A DNA stretch of 58,252 bases from Clostridiales bacterium (lineage in GTDB: Bacteria; Bacillota; Clostridia; Oscillospirales; Acutalibacteraceae). The position numbers were made by a program, and so were the translations under genes. Every line of letters starts with the position of its first letter. Position 1 is the stretch's first letter. Positions 1 through 9,393 of this stretch are shown here, in pieces. The stretch lies in contig JAAYIY010000070.1 of NCBI GenBank assembly GCA_012523185.1, forward strand, positions 1 through 58,252, given 5' to 3'. Under the pieces are notes generated by a model. That model was given only the letters and a program-made list of their open reading frames with translations. It made no database searches and was not told the DNA's origin.

Positions 1-2
1 TT

Positions 3-68
3 TGGAAAGAATATAAGCTCACGGGGTTACATCCCATATATGCCGGCAAAGACTTCGGAGGAATATAA
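3..68 (+). CDS. Possible 3' end of an upstream gene (partial)
   Basis: Frame 3 from the window edge is open for 21 codons and ends in TAA at 66-68. Codon choice resembles the rest of the window (GGC, AAA, GAC, TTC). Frame 1 is also open for about 31 codons, so the assignment is weak. The fragment is too short to name a family. An A/T-rich dyad followed by T residues (about 75-93) could be a weak terminator. Confidence 0.25.
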   Translation, partial: WKEYKLTGLHPIYAGKDFGGI

Positions 69-157
69 GACGAAATATATTACCATATTTTTTTAGGTTG
101 ATGTAACATATGTTTGACAACTGTAGAAATTTCTTAAAGAATGTTTCATGGTTGTTA

Positions 158-186
158 TTGCATAAAGTATTAAACTATGTTATATT
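158..186 (+). promoter_or_regulatory. Sigma-A-type promoter of the first GPH transporter gene
   Basis: A TTGCAT box (158-163) and a TATATT box (181-186) are separated by 17 bp, and the second is preceded by TGT, giving an extended -10. The predicted transcript starts about 34 nt before the TTG start at 227. Two 10-bp palindromes lie upstream (105-114 and 125-134) and could be operator sites. Confidence 0.6.
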
Positions 187-226
187 ATTTTATACAGTTT
201 CAACATAAAATATGGTGGTGTTATAA

Positions 227-1831
227 TTGTCTGAAGACAAGAAAAAAGTCACTTATGTTTCTGACGACGATTTCACGGAGGAGCAGATAAACTACGTTTA
301 TCAAGACAGGCGATATGTCGGGACAAAGGAAACAGCCGGATATGTGTTGTGGGACATGGCTCAAAGCTTCAACATAAACAACTATTCCGGCAGATTTGTC
401 AACAATATTCTTCAGATTGATTTTGGTCTCCAGCAGGTTTTATCTTTTATTAACGGTATTTGGGATGTCATCAACGATGTTTTTACTGCGGCGATAGTCG
501 ATAAAACGAGAACGCGGTGGGGGAAGTTTAAGCCTTATCTCGTCATTCTTGCGCTTCCGGGCACTTTGGGCACGATGTTTTTTTGGATGATGCCGTTGTT
601 TTTTCCCGGCGCCGCGCCTGACTATATGCCCAAGTTCATCACATATTTCATTCTGGCGATTTTGCGTGAGGGCGCTGGCACCTTCAGGGGCATTGCCCAA
701 GGCGGCCTGCTTGCGACAATAACCCCCCACCCTGTTGACAGGACAAGGCTGATAACGCTTGCGAACTTTGCCTCGGGCGCATTGGGCGAAAAGCTGCCCG
801 GTCAGATAATGACAGTTATAATTGACCTCATCGACAACGGCGTCATCAAGCCGAAAAGATCGGCGGGCGTGACAGGGTTGTATACAAAGCTGTTTGTCTG
901 GATGGGTGTCGGCACGACGATTGTGGGCGGAGCCGTCACTCTTTGGTTTAACATGATTGTTAAAGAACGTGTGGCGCAGTCGATAGAGCGGCCGAGCATC
1001 ATTCAAGGCATACGGTCTATCATAAACAACAAGCCGATTCTGCTCATGACGCTTCAGCAAATTCTCGGCTCTTTTTCAATCGGCGGCAGCAAATCCGACT
1101 ATTATATTGACGTCCTGCATTTTGCTTCGCTTGAGCTGATAGCAGGCATACCCGGCGCTTTTATGCATCCCGTAAGCTACATGATTGTTCCGTGGTTCAG
1201 AAGGCGTTTTTCAACAAAGTTTCTTTACATATCCGGTCAATATATATCTGATATTCTGATGGTGCCTGTTTTTCTCATAGGGTGCATAGGCGGCAAGAAA
1301 AACGGAAAATATAAAAACAAAGTGTTTATGGGCATCGTCATGGCTTTGGAAGAAACAATTTTCATGATATTTTACGGCGTCAGAAAGGTTATTCCGGCCG
1401 AGATGTCAAACGAGGCAATGGACTACTGCGAATGGAAAAACGGCTACAGAACAGAGGCGATGACATCTGTCGCGAAAGGGCTTGCGAGCAAGCTGGCCGG
1501 CATTTACACAAGCATCGTTCAGCTTCAAATCAAAAAATGGATTGGCTATGATCAGACAAGATTTATTTCAGGCTCCGACCAGTCAGACGACACAAAATTT
1601 TGGCTTTTCGCGTCGTTTGCCATTCTTCCGTCAATAACGGGGGCAATAAGCATTGTTCCGATGCTTTTCTACGACCTGTCAGGTAAAAAGCGCGAAAGAA
1701 TGTATGCCGAGCTTTTGACGAGACGAAATGAAATGTCAGCCAAAGCCTCGTCCGGCGATGTCGAAACAATGAAGGAGATTGCCGCGGAGCAGATGGCGAT
1801 AAGCGAAAAAAACAAACATAAAAAGCTGTGA
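227..1831 (+). CDS. GPH-family (glycoside-pentoside-hexuronide) MFS sugar:cation symporter
   Basis: This 534-residue polytopic membrane protein belongs to the MelB/GPH branch of the major facilitator superfamily, which imports sugars or glycosides with a cation. The family signature lies after the second helix: D80-x3-D84 followed by a loop with RTRWGKFKP at 95-103. The Asp-Pro of many GPH proteins is replaced here by Asp-Val, so cation coupling may differ. A long hydrophilic N-terminus (about 35 residues) precedes the first membrane segment. The start is TTG at 227, behind GGTGGTG. The gene converges on the inositol operon, which carries a second GPH gene, so an inositol-related substrate is plausible but not shown. 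Other sugars are equally possible. Confidence 0.85.
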   Translation: MSEDKKKVTYVSDDDFTEEQINYVYQDRRYVGTKETAGYVLWDMAQSFNINNYSGRFVNNILQIDFGLQQVLSFINGIWDVINDVFTAAIVDKTRTRWGKFKPYLVILALPGTLGTMFFWMMPLFFPGAAPDYMPKFITYFILAILREGAGTFRGIAQGGLLATITPHPVDRTRLITLANFASGALGEKLPGQIMTVIIDLIDNGVIKPKRSAGVTGLYTKLFVWMGVGTTIVGGAVTLWFNMIVKERVAQSIERPSIIQGIRSIINNKPILLMTLQQILGSFSIGGSKSDYYIDVLHFASLELIAGIPGAFMHPVSYMIVPWFRRRFSTKFLYISGQYISDILMVPVFLIGCIGGKKNGKYKNKVFMGIVMALEETIFMIFYGVRKVIPAEMSNEAMDYCEWKNGYRTEAMTSVAKGLASKLAGIYTSIVQLQIKKWIGYDQTRFISGSDQSDDTKFWLFASFAILPSITGAISIVPMLFYDLSGKKRERMYAELLTRRNEMSAKASSGDVETMKEIAAEQMAISEKNKHKKL

Positions 1832-1876
1832 TTTCCTTCGTAAAACGCGGAATTTGACAATTAAGCAAAAATAAAA

Positions 1877-1960
1877 GAGGGCATATCTGCAATCCTTAAA
1901 AACGGTGCGTGACAGCTTCCGTTTTGCGTGAGAATTGCCGAATATGCCCTCAAGTTTTTT
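1877..1960. terminator. Bidirectional nested-stem terminator between convergent genes
   Basis: Outer arms GAGGGCATAT (1877-1886) and ATATGCCCTC (1942-1951) are perfect complements. An inner stem AAAACGG (1899-1905) / CCGTTTT (1919-1925) sits inside. The plus side is followed by TTTTTT (1955-1960), and the minus side runs into a T-rich stretch (complement of 1865-1876). It would end both the GPH gene and iolG transcripts. Confidence 0.75.
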
Positions 1961-2008
1961 AAAAAGGCTCGAACCCCCGAAACACGTCAAAAAATCAGCG
2001 CGAAAAAA

Positions 2009-3034
2009 TCAAAGACCGTATTCGGCGGCGATTTCAGACGTCTTAACGGGAGCGCCTGTGACAAGCGATTTTTTTGCCGCAAGACCGATAAGGACAGGCA
2101 AAAGCCCGCAGTCAATGCCAACCTTAACAGGCGTGTCTTTTTCTATGCAGTCTATAAACTCTGAAACCTCGGCGACATATGAATCCATATATCTTTCAAG
2201 GAAAAACAGCAGCGGCTTCTCGGCGTGGACGCCGGATGAATCGGAAATCACGGCGCTTGACTCGGTGTCGTTTGAAATAGCGACTTGCCCAAGGCTTCCG
2301 AAAGCCTCGACTCTCTGGTCGTAACCGTAGCTGGCGCGGCGGCAGTTGTCGATAACCGCCAAAGCCCCGTTTGAAAGCTTCATGGAAATGACGGCAGTGT
2401 CAATATCTCCGGCGCTGCCTATCTCCGGATCCACAAGAACGGCGCCGTAAGCAAAAACCTCCTCAATCTCCGCTCCCGACATAAACCTTACCATGTCAAA
2501 ATCGTGAATCGTCATGTCAAGGAAGATGCCGCCGGAGACTTTTATGTACTCGACAGGCGGCGCGGCGGGGTCGCGGGAGCAGATTTTAAGCACGTTCAGC
2601 TCACCGATTTTTCCCGATGCGACAGCGGCTTGTGCTTTTTTAAAGTTGTGGTCATATCTTCTGTTGAATCCGACTTGATATTTAATGCCGCCGCCCTCAA
2701 GCGCCTTTTTAACCTCAAGGATTTTTTTGACGTCATGGTCGATTGGTTTTTCGCAAAAAATGTGCTTGCCCGCCGAAATTGCCTCAAGTGATATTGACGA
2801 GTGAGTGTCTGTCGAGGAGCATATAAGCACTGCCTGAATCTCTTTGTCGTCAAGTATCTTGCGATAGTCTTTGTAAACCTCGCATATACCGACACTGTTT
2901 GCCCATTGCTCGGACTCAGGCGTCATGAATGGGTCGGCGACAGCCTTTACAGTCGCCCCCTTGACATATCTCATGATTGACTCTCCGTGGACTTTCCCGA
3001 TGCGCCCCGCGCCGATTATTCCGACATTTATCAT
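2009..3034 (-). CDS. iolG: Inositol 2-dehydrogenase (Gfo/Idh/MocA family)
   Basis: The product oxidises myo-inositol to 2-keto-myo-inositol (scyllo-inosose) with NAD+, the first step of inositol breakdown. The 341 residues show the family layout: an N-terminal Rossmann fold with GAGRIG at 8-13, the EKP motif at 95-97, and the substrate-side D-x3-HD motif around residue 175. The start ATG at 3034 has GGGGAG nine bases upstream. It is the last gene of the iol run, 38 bp after iolA, and ends just before a bidirectional terminator. Length and context fit IolG. Activity on scyllo- or chiro-inositol instead cannot be excluded from sequence. Confidence 0.9.
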   Translation of the reverse strand: MINVGIIGAGRIGKVHGESIMRYVKGATVKAVADPFMTPESEQWANSVGICEVYKDYRKILDDKEIQAVLICSSTDTHSSISLEAISAGKHIFCEKPIDHDVKKILEVKKALEGGGIKYQVGFNRRYDHNFKKAQAAVASGKIGELNVLKICSRDPAAPPVEYIKVSGGIFLDMTIHDFDMVRFMSGAEIEEVFAYGAVLVDPEIGSAGDIDTAVISMKLSNGALAVIDNCRRASYGYDQRVEAFGSLGQVAISNDTESSAVISDSSGVHAEKPLLFFLERYMDSYVAEVSEFIDCIEKDTPVKVGIDCGLLPVLIGLAAKKSLVTGAPVKTSEIAAEYGL

Positions 3035-3072
3035 AAGAATTTCTCCCCTTTTTTAATATCGTGTACAAAAAA

Positions 3073-4575
3073 TCAGATGGTGCCGTCCCATGTGGAAACT
3101 TTTGTTGACTTCATCTCATGCTCGTCGAACCAGTGTGTTGTGACACTTTTTGTCTCCGTGAAAAAGCGGAAGCCATCCTTGCCGAGAGTGTGGAGGTCGC
3201 CGAAAAACGAGTCTTTGTGACCGCAGAAGGGGAATATGCCGACAGGCACAGGTATCCCGACATTGATGCCCACCATGCCGCCGTGCGTGTTCCTCGCAAA
3301 TTCCCTTGCGTAATAGCCGCTTTGGGTGTAGATTACGGAGCCGTTCGCGAAAGGACTTGAATTGATAAGCGACAGCCCCTCCTCAAAGGACTTGACCCTT
3401 TTGACGCAAAGAACAGGGCCGAATATTTCAAATGTGCCGACAGTCATTTCAGGCGTAACTTTGTCAAGGATTGTGGGTCCTAAATAAAACCCGTTTTCAT
3501 AGCCCTTGACCTTCACGCCGCGCCCGTCAAGCACAAGCTGTGCGCCCTCTTTGATGCCCTTTTCAATCCAATCAATAACACTCTGCCTGTGCTGTGCCGA
3601 ATAAACAGGGCCGAGGCTTGTTGACTTGTCGTATGCCGGGCCAATCTTCAGATTTGAAGCTATATTCTTAATTTTCGCCACAAGCTCGTCGGCAATCGAC
3701 TCCTGCGCCACAATGACAGGGAGAGCCATGCAGCGCTCACCGGCACAGCCGTATGCCGCGTTTACAATGCCGGCGGCGGTTCTGTCTATTGCCGCATCCT
3801 CAAGTATGAGCGCGTGGTTTTTTGCCTCGCAAAGCGCCTCAACTCTTTTTCCTGCTTCGGCGGCTGTTTTGTAAACATATTTTCTGACCGCGGTGGAGCC
3901 GACAAAGGACACGCCCTTTACGGCAGTGTTTGTGAGCAGCTCCCTGTTGACGGTTCTGTCGCAGGTGATGACATTTAAAACGCCGTCCGGCAAACCCGCT
4001 TCTTTGTAAAGCTCGCAAATCCGCAAAGAGGTGAGGGGAGTGGCGCCCGCCAGCTTCAGCACAATCGTGTTGCCGCAGGCAATGCACATCGGCGCCATCC
4101 AACCCATGGGAATCATCGCGGGGAAGTTAAACGGAGCCATGCCCGCAAAAACGCCGAGAGACTCGCGGTAAGTGACAGTGTCGTATCCGCTCGAAGCGTC
4201 CATGATGGAGTTGCCCTGCATAAGAACGGGAAGATTGCAGGCGACTTCGGTGCCTTCTTTCGCCTTGAGGATGTCTCCTTTTGCCTCGTCCCAGCACTTG
4301 CCGTGTTCACGCGCGCAAATCTCCGTCAGCTCGTCCATATGCTCTATGAGAAGGTCGCGAACCTTATAAAGAATCTGGATGCGCTTTAAGACAGGCACAT
4401 CTCTCCAGCCTTTGTAAGCCTTTTCCGCGTTTGAAATGACTTCACGAACCTCATCAAGAGTTATTTTCGGGCTTTTTGCTATCAGCTCGCCTGTGCTTGG
4501 GTTGAAAACCTCGTAAAAGTCCGCCGCCGCCGACTCGCGAAAAGTGTTGTTTGTGAAATATTTTACAAGCTCCAT
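3073..4575 (-). CDS. iolA: Methylmalonate-/malonate-semialdehyde dehydrogenase (CoA-acylating)
   Basis: IolA/MmsA-type aldehyde dehydrogenases convert malonate semialdehyde, the end product of the inositol pathway, to acetyl-CoA with NAD+ and CoA. The 500 residues match the family length. The catalytic cysteine is C282 in a GERC context, and the substrate-channel segment GMAPFNFPAMIP is at 145-156. The reading frame is open upstream to 4782, but the ATG at 4575 has a good Shine-Dalgarno (AAGGAGA) and the extension would run into iolE, so 4575 is preferred. It lies 10 bp after iolE. Confidence 0.93.
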   Translation of the reverse strand: MELVKYFTNNTFRESAAADFYEVFNPSTGELIAKSPKITLDEVREVISNAEKAYKGWRDVPVLKRIQILYKVRDLLIEHMDELTEICAREHGKCWDEAKGDILKAKEGTEVACNLPVLMQGNSIMDASSGYDTVTYRESLGVFAGMAPFNFPAMIPMGWMAPMCIACGNTIVLKLAGATPLTSLRICELYKEAGLPDGVLNVITCDRTVNRELLTNTAVKGVSFVGSTAVRKYVYKTAAEAGKRVEALCEAKNHALILEDAAIDRTAAGIVNAAYGCAGERCMALPVIVAQESIADELVAKIKNIASNLKIGPAYDKSTSLGPVYSAQHRQSVIDWIEKGIKEGAQLVLDGRGVKVKGYENGFYLGPTILDKVTPEMTVGTFEIFGPVLCVKRVKSFEEGLSLINSSPFANGSVIYTQSGYYAREFARNTHGGMVGINVGIPVPVGIFPFCGHKDSFFGDLHTLGKDGFRFFTETKSVTTHWFDEHEMKSTKVSTWDGTI

Positions 4576-4585
4576 TTTTCTCTCC

Positions 4586-5482
4586 TTATATTCCCGCGGT
4601 ATCCGCGATATATTTTCTTGCTGACTTCGCATATTTGAACGGATTGGCGACAGCCGGATCCTGCTCCGCCTCGACAAGCATCCAGCCTTCGTATCCGGCC
4701 GCGTCAAGTATATCAAACACAGGTTTAAAGTCAATCGCGCCGTCGCCCGGCACAGTAAACGCTCCGAGGCGGACACCGGCAAGGAAGCTTAACCGCTCAT
4801 CCTTGACTTTTTTGATTATTTCAGGTCTGATATCCTTTAGGTGGACGTGCTTTATTCTTTTTACGTATTTTTTCAGCACCGAAATGTAATCCTCGCCGCA
4901 ATAAGCAAGATGCCCCGTGTCATACAAGAGGAAAACATTTTCGCTGTCGGTTGTTTCCATCATTTTGTCTATTTCCGACTCTGTCTGAACGACTGTTCCC
5001 ATGTGGTGGTGATATGTCATCGTTATGCCGTATTCACGGGCTATTTTGCCGAGTCTTGAAAGACCGTCTGAAAATTTTTTCCACTCGCCGTCGTCCATGA
5101 CATATTTCTTTTCAAAAACAGGCGTTCCCACCTGCCCCTGAATGCTGTGGCTTTGCTCGGAAACTCCAATCCTTTCGGCTCCGACGGCGCGCAGAAACTC
5201 GCAGTTTTCGCGGAAATCCTTTTCGACATCCTCAAAAGAGGATGTGAGTATAAAAGATGAAAACCAGCGGTTTGCGATTTGCAGACCTCTAATTTCAAGC
5301 TTTGCCAGAAGCTCGCCGACATCTTTCGGATATTTGTTTCCGATTTCGCACCCCGAATAACCGGCAAGCGCCATCTCCGACACACATTGCTCGAAAGTGA
5401 TTTCGCCTCCGAGATCCGGCATATCGTCGTTTGTCCAGCCGATTGGGGCAATTCCAAGCTTAATTTTTTTTGAATCCATCAT
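4586..5482 (-). CDS. iolE: 2-keto-myo-inositol (inosose) dehydratase
   Basis: The product dehydrates 2-keto-myo-inositol to the cyclohexane trione intermediate, the second step of the pathway. The 298-residue TIM-barrel protein of the xylose-isomerase-like family shows metal-site segments TYHHHMGT, LYDTGHL, HVHLKD and LVEAEQDP in the usual order. Two adjacent ATGs exist (5482 and 5479). GGGGTG lies slightly closer than usual to the first, so either may be used. It is placed between iolD and iolA with short gaps. Confidence 0.92.
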   Translation of the reverse strand: MMDSKKIKLGIAPIGWTNDDMPDLGGEITFEQCVSEMALAGYSGCEIGNKYPKDVGELLAKLEIRGLQIANRWFSSFILTSSFEDVEKDFRENCEFLRAVGAERIGVSEQSHSIQGQVGTPVFEKKYVMDDGEWKKFSDGLSRLGKIAREYGITMTYHHHMGTVVQTESEIDKMMETTDSENVFLLYDTGHLAYCGEDYISVLKKYVKRIKHVHLKDIRPEIIKKVKDERLSFLAGVRLGAFTVPGDGAIDFKPVFDILDAAGYEGWMLVEAEQDPAVANPFKYAKSARKYIADTAGI

Positions 5483-5510
5483 TTACACCCCGCTGTTTAT
5501 TTTTAAGAAA

Positions 5511-7457
5511 TCAATATTTCCTCGCCCTGTTAAGGCGGGTTATTTTTTCATCAAGCGCCTCAACGCCGCGCTGTGTCCTCGGCAGCATCGAGCAGCCGAC
5601 ATTCCACCAGCTTTCATAGCCGCCTGTCATTGTCTTTGGCAGTGTCTTAATGTCGATAAGAACGCTTTTTGTCTGCTTAAGACTGTCGGCAAGCGCCGCC
5701 TTCAGCTCGTCCGCTGTTTTTGCCGTGTATGTGACAAAACCATATCCCTTTGCGCACATCGCATAGTCTATATTCATAAAACGCCCTTCCCTTATCGGGT
5801 CGCCGCCGTTTCTGTACCGTGTTTCCGTGCATAAGGAATCGACACCCTGCTCCATTTGAAGATTGTTTATGCAGCCGAACGAAGCGTTGTCAAAAAGAAG
5901 TATGTTGATTTTTTTGCCCTCCTGGACGGCTGTTATCATTTCGGAATGCATCATGTTGTAGCTGCCGTCGCCGACAAAAGCGTAAACCTCGCTTTGCGGG
6001 CAGGCAAGCTTCGCGCCGAAAGCGCCCGCGATTTCGTATCCCATGCAGGAGTAGCCGTATTCCATGTTATATGAGCCGACGGCGTCTGTCGTCCACATTC
6101 TTTCGAGACAGCCCGGAAGGGAACCGGACGCACCCACGACGACAGCATCGTCAGGTATGGCGCCGCGGATGATTCCTATTGCCGTTGTTTGGCATATGTC
6201 GCCTCCTGTCGCCTCCTTAAAGGCTTTCAGACTGTCGGGCATATGTGCGCTGTTTTCCGGCATAAAATCGTCGCCGCTGTATTCAAGCGCCGTCAAACGC
6301 TCCATTTCCTCCGCCCAAAGCCGCGCGGCGTCTGATATTTCAGATGTGTATGAGCTTTTATAGCCCTCAAGATGCATTTCAAGAGCCTTTATGCCCTCTG
6401 CCGCGTCGGCGACAACAGAAATGCTGTCAAGCTTTTCCGCGTGAAAGGGGCTTGCGTTGATTGAAGCTGTTTTTGCCTGTGAAAAAAGCCATTTTGACGA
6501 TGTTGTAAAGTCAGAGAAACGAGTGCCTATCCCGATTATCAAATCAGCTTTTGCGGCGATTGTGTTTGCGCTCAAGTTGCCCGTGGCTCCTATGCCGCCA
6601 AGGTTGAGAGGATGGCTTGATTTTATTGTGCTTTTTCCCGCCTGCGTTTCGGCAAAAGGAATGTTGTGACTTTCGCAAAAAGCGGCAATATCGCCGCCGG
6701 CAAAGCTGTAACGCGCGCCGCCGCCGACAATTACAAGCGGTCTTTTGCTGCTTTTGATGGCTTTTGCAAGCTGCGAGACTTCATAATCGTCGGGCTTACG
6801 GCGCCTGATATAGTGAACTCTTTTCCTGAAAAAGTCCTCCGGATAGTCATAAAATTCGCCTTGAACATCTTGACAGACGGCGATAGCCGCCGCTCCCGTG
6901 TGAGCGGGGTCAGTCAGCACACGCATCGCGTTTGTCAGAGACGACATAATCATTTCGGGGCGCGTTATCCTGTCAAAAAAACGGGTCACCGCTTTAAAAG
7001 AGTCGTTTGTCGTCACCGTCGGATTATACGGCTGTTCGATCTGCTGAAGAACGGGGTCGGGCTGGCGTGTGGCGAAGCTGTCGCCCATAAACAGCAGTAG
7101 CGGGAGATTGTTTACAGTCGCCGTCGCCGCCGCCGTGACCATATTTGCAGCGCCCGGCCCGATGGACGACATGCAGGGGATTATCTTCATCCTGTCGTGC
7201 ATTTTTGAGTAGGAAATTGCCGCGTGCGCCATGCCTTGCTCATTTTTGCCCTGCATCACCTTTATTGAGTGACGAGCCTGCGAAAGAGCCTCGCCGACAC
7301 CGAGGACACAGCCGTGACCGAAAACCGCGTAAAACAACTCGACAAATTTACTCTCGACGAGCTTTCCGTCCTTTTCGATTGCGGCATATTGATTGTCAAG
7401 ATATTTGACAATAGCTTCGCCCACAGTCAAGCGGATTGTTTTTGTGTTGTTTTCCAA
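5511..7457 (-). CDS. iolD: 3D-(3,5/4)-trihydroxycyclohexane-1,2-dione acylhydrolase (ThDP-dependent)
   Basis: IolD opens the trione ring to 5-deoxy-D-glucuronate. The 648 residues follow the thiamine-diphosphate enzyme plan: an N-terminal pyrimidine-binding domain (VELFYAVFGHG with the activating-Glu region), a central domain with GIGTRFSDF, and a C-terminal domain with the diphosphate/Mg motif starting GDGSYN near residue 500 and ending in DN about 27 residues later. The start appears to be TTG at 7457 with AAGGTG nine bases upstream. Length agrees with known IolD proteins. It sits between iolB and iolE. Confidence 0.94.
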   Translation of the reverse strand: MENNTKTIRLTVGEAIVKYLDNQYAAIEKDGKLVESKFVELFYAVFGHGCVLGVGEALSQARHSIKVMQGKNEQGMAHAAISYSKMHDRMKIIPCMSSIGPGAANMVTAAATATVNNLPLLLFMGDSFATRQPDPVLQQIEQPYNPTVTTNDSFKAVTRFFDRITRPEMIMSSLTNAMRVLTDPAHTGAAAIAVCQDVQGEFYDYPEDFFRKRVHYIRRRKPDDYEVSQLAKAIKSSKRPLVIVGGGARYSFAGGDIAAFCESHNIPFAETQAGKSTIKSSHPLNLGGIGATGNLSANTIAAKADLIIGIGTRFSDFTTSSKWLFSQAKTASINASPFHAEKLDSISVVADAAEGIKALEMHLEGYKSSYTSEISDAARLWAEEMERLTALEYSGDDFMPENSAHMPDSLKAFKEATGGDICQTTAIGIIRGAIPDDAVVVGASGSLPGCLERMWTTDAVGSYNMEYGYSCMGYEIAGAFGAKLACPQSEVYAFVGDGSYNMMHSEMITAVQEGKKINILLFDNASFGCINNLQMEQGVDSLCTETRYRNGGDPIREGRFMNIDYAMCAKGYGFVTYTAKTADELKAALADSLKQTKSVLIDIKTLPKTMTGGYESWWNVGCSMLPRTQRGVEALDEKITRLNRARKY

Positions 7458-7505
7458 AGCTTATCACACCTTTATGTTTAAATATCGAAAATCTTCCGAG
7501 CAGCT

Positions 7506-8270
7506 TTAGTCACTGTTTAAAAGCCATGAATACCTCGGGTCGTCTATGCGGTCTGTCCAAGGGTTGCCAGGCAAATGACGTATCATCCAGACATTATACA
7601 TCGGGTATCCCGGCGCCGTCACCTGCGGGTGGTTAAGCCCGCCGGGGAAACATCCGCAGCTTCCGTCTTTAACAGTGTGGGCGACATCGCCAATAAAGCA
7701 CGCGCCGAAGCCCTCGGGTCGCTCAAACTTATAATAATAGACCTCCGGCTGAGGGTGACTGTGCGGGATATAGCTCCACCAGCGCCCCTGACGCGCGTAC
7801 ACCTCTCCGAGAACCATATTTGAATAAGGGGCGTTATTGTAATCAAATATCGTAACGACATCACGCACGGCGGTATTCTCCCACTTGCCGTCACAGGAAA
7901 CAACCTTGGCGCAGTCTTTCGGGAGATAAAGCCGCGGCTGAAAGGTCTTTTCGTTTTGTGTGCTTTGGACGATTATTTCACTGTCCGCAAGAGCGTTTAC
8001 GGCGACCTTGACACCTTTCGGCACATGCAAAGCGGAAGGACCTGAGCTGAACATTCCATCCCGTTCAATTTTTTTTGTCACACCGTCATAATTGAGAACA
8101 ATTTCACCCTCGACAAGGAGAATCGCCGTCTCCTCCTCGGGCAAAAAGAACAAAAGGCTTTCGCCGCCGTTCATTTTATAAACGGAAATGTTCATCATCA
8201 TATCGCTGTTTATGCCGTCAATTTCTGAAAGCACTTTTTTGCCGCCGACAAACTCCGGATAAAAAAACAT
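7506..8270 (-). CDS. iolB: 5-deoxy-glucuronate isomerase
   Basis: IolB isomerises 5-deoxy-D-glucuronate to 5-dehydro-2-deoxy-D-gluconate. It is a bicupin metalloenzyme of about 255-270 residues, and this one has 254. The second cupin carries the expected metal-ligand pattern SHPQPEVYYYKFERPEG. C-terminal motifs HPQVTAPGYPMYNVW and DPRYSW are characteristic of the family. ATG at 8270 follows AAAGGA. Neighbours are iolC upstream and iolD downstream, with gaps of about 30-50 bp. Confidence 0.94.
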   Translation of the reverse strand: MFFYPEFVGGKKVLSEIDGINSDMMMNISVYKMNGGESLLFFLPEEETAILLVEGEIVLNYDGVTKKIERDGMFSSGPSALHVPKGVKVAVNALADSEIIVQSTQNEKTFQPRLYLPKDCAKVVSCDGKWENTAVRDVVTIFDYNNAPYSNMVLGEVYARQGRWWSYIPHSHPQPEVYYYKFERPEGFGACFIGDVAHTVKDGSCGCFPGGLNHPQVTAPGYPMYNVWMIRHLPGNPWTDRIDDPRYSWLLNSD

Positions 8271-8302
8271 TGCGATTTTCCTTTCGTTTTTATATCGTTT
8301 TG

Positions 8303-9316
8303 TTAACCTCTCGCCACCATATCGCCGTGCTTTTCTTTGCTGTCTTTTATAAACGCCTTTACTTCTTCAACTGTCGGCATAAATAACGAGCAGCCGTGCG
8401 CGGCGACAAGCATGGAGGCGGAGGCGCTGCCCATCTCAAGGCAATCCATAATATCCCATCCCTCCAGCAGCCCGTATATGAACGACGAGCCGTAACCGTC
8501 GCCGCCGCCGAAGGACTTTAACGCCGTGACGGGGAAAGGCTTTATAGAATAGCTGCCGTCTTTTGTGTATGCCGTGGAGCCTTGCTTGCCGTGCTTTATT
8601 ATGACAATCTTATTCCCTTTTGAAAGCCAATAATCAGCCGTTTTCCTGTCGTCGCGCCCCTTTTCGGTTATTGATTCGGCAAGATTAAACTCCTCGCGCG
8701 AACCCATTACCATGTCGCTGTTTTCAGCGACGATTGAGTAATAAACAGCCGTTTCATCGCTGCCTTTCCAGTTGTAGGGGCGATAATCTATGTCAAAAAT
8801 AATCCTTGTGCCAACCTTTTTGGCAAGCTGCACAGCTTTCAGGCACGCCTCCCTTGAAGGACTTTGCGAAAGCGCAGTTCCGCTTATCAATATCGCTTTT
8901 GCCGAAGCTATGTATTGTTCGCTCACATCGTCGGTAGACAGTGTCAAATCGGCTATCCCGTCACGATACATCAGGATGCTGCTCTCTGTCGGAGACAAAA
9001 TCTCCGTGAAAGTCAGACCTATTTTTTCGCCGTTTTCGGCGCGTGTGATATGCGAGGTGTCTACGCCCTCATTCTTGAAAAAGTCTGTGACATAATCGCC
9101 GAAACGATCGTCTGAAACCTTGCCGATAAATCCGGCGGCTTTGCCGAGACGGGCAAGCCCGACAGCAATGTTGGCGGGCGAACCCCCGACATACTTTTTG
9201 AATGTGTCGCTTTCGGCAAGAGTTTTGAAGTAATCGACAGGGTTAAAATCAATGGCGACTCTGCCGACGCAAATCACGTCAATTCGTCTGTTTTTGTCAA
9301 AATCAAGATAATTCAT
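8303..9316 (-). CDS. iolC: 5-dehydro-2-deoxygluconokinase (PfkB family)
   Basis: IolC phosphorylates 5-dehydro-2-deoxy-D-gluconate with ATP before aldol cleavage. The protein (337 residues from the chosen start) has the PfkB GGSPANIAVGLARLG motif near residue 45 and an anion-hole motif SFGGGDGYGSSF near residue 285, where many PfkB enzymes have GAGD. The frame is open to 9379, but ATG at 9316 has AAAGGAC about seven bases upstream and matches the usual N-terminus. It follows the transporter gene after a 115-bp gap containing short repeats. Confidence 0.9.
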   Translation of the reverse strand: MNYLDFDKNRRIDVICVGRVAIDFNPVDYFKTLAESDTFKKYVGGSPANIAVGLARLGKAAGFIGKVSDDRFGDYVTDFFKNEGVDTSHITRAENGEKIGLTFTEILSPTESSILMYRDGIADLTLSTDDVSEQYIASAKAILISGTALSQSPSREACLKAVQLAKKVGTRIIFDIDYRPYNWKGSDETAVYYSIVAENSDMVMGSREEFNLAESITEKGRDDRKTADYWLSKGNKIVIIKHGKQGSTAYTKDGSYSIKPFPVTALKSFGGGDGYGSSFIYGLLEGWDIMDCLEMGSASASMLVAAHGCSLFMPTVEEVKAFIKDSKEKHGDMVARG

Positions 9317-9393
9317 AAAGAGTCCTTTCATACAGTCTTTCCGCAGCTTTATAATTCCGCAATTATGCAACATAAGCACTGTGCGGCATTTAT

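Noticed and set aside
1961-1980. GTTCGAG-type sequence resembling a tRNA T loop on the minus strand
   Set aside because: The flanking bases do not form a T stem, and no acceptor or anticodon arm can be drawn around it.
4576-4782. N-terminal extension of 69 codons on iolA
   Set aside because: It lies inside the iolE coding region, is unlike the family N-terminus, and the ATG at 4575 has a good ribosome-binding site.
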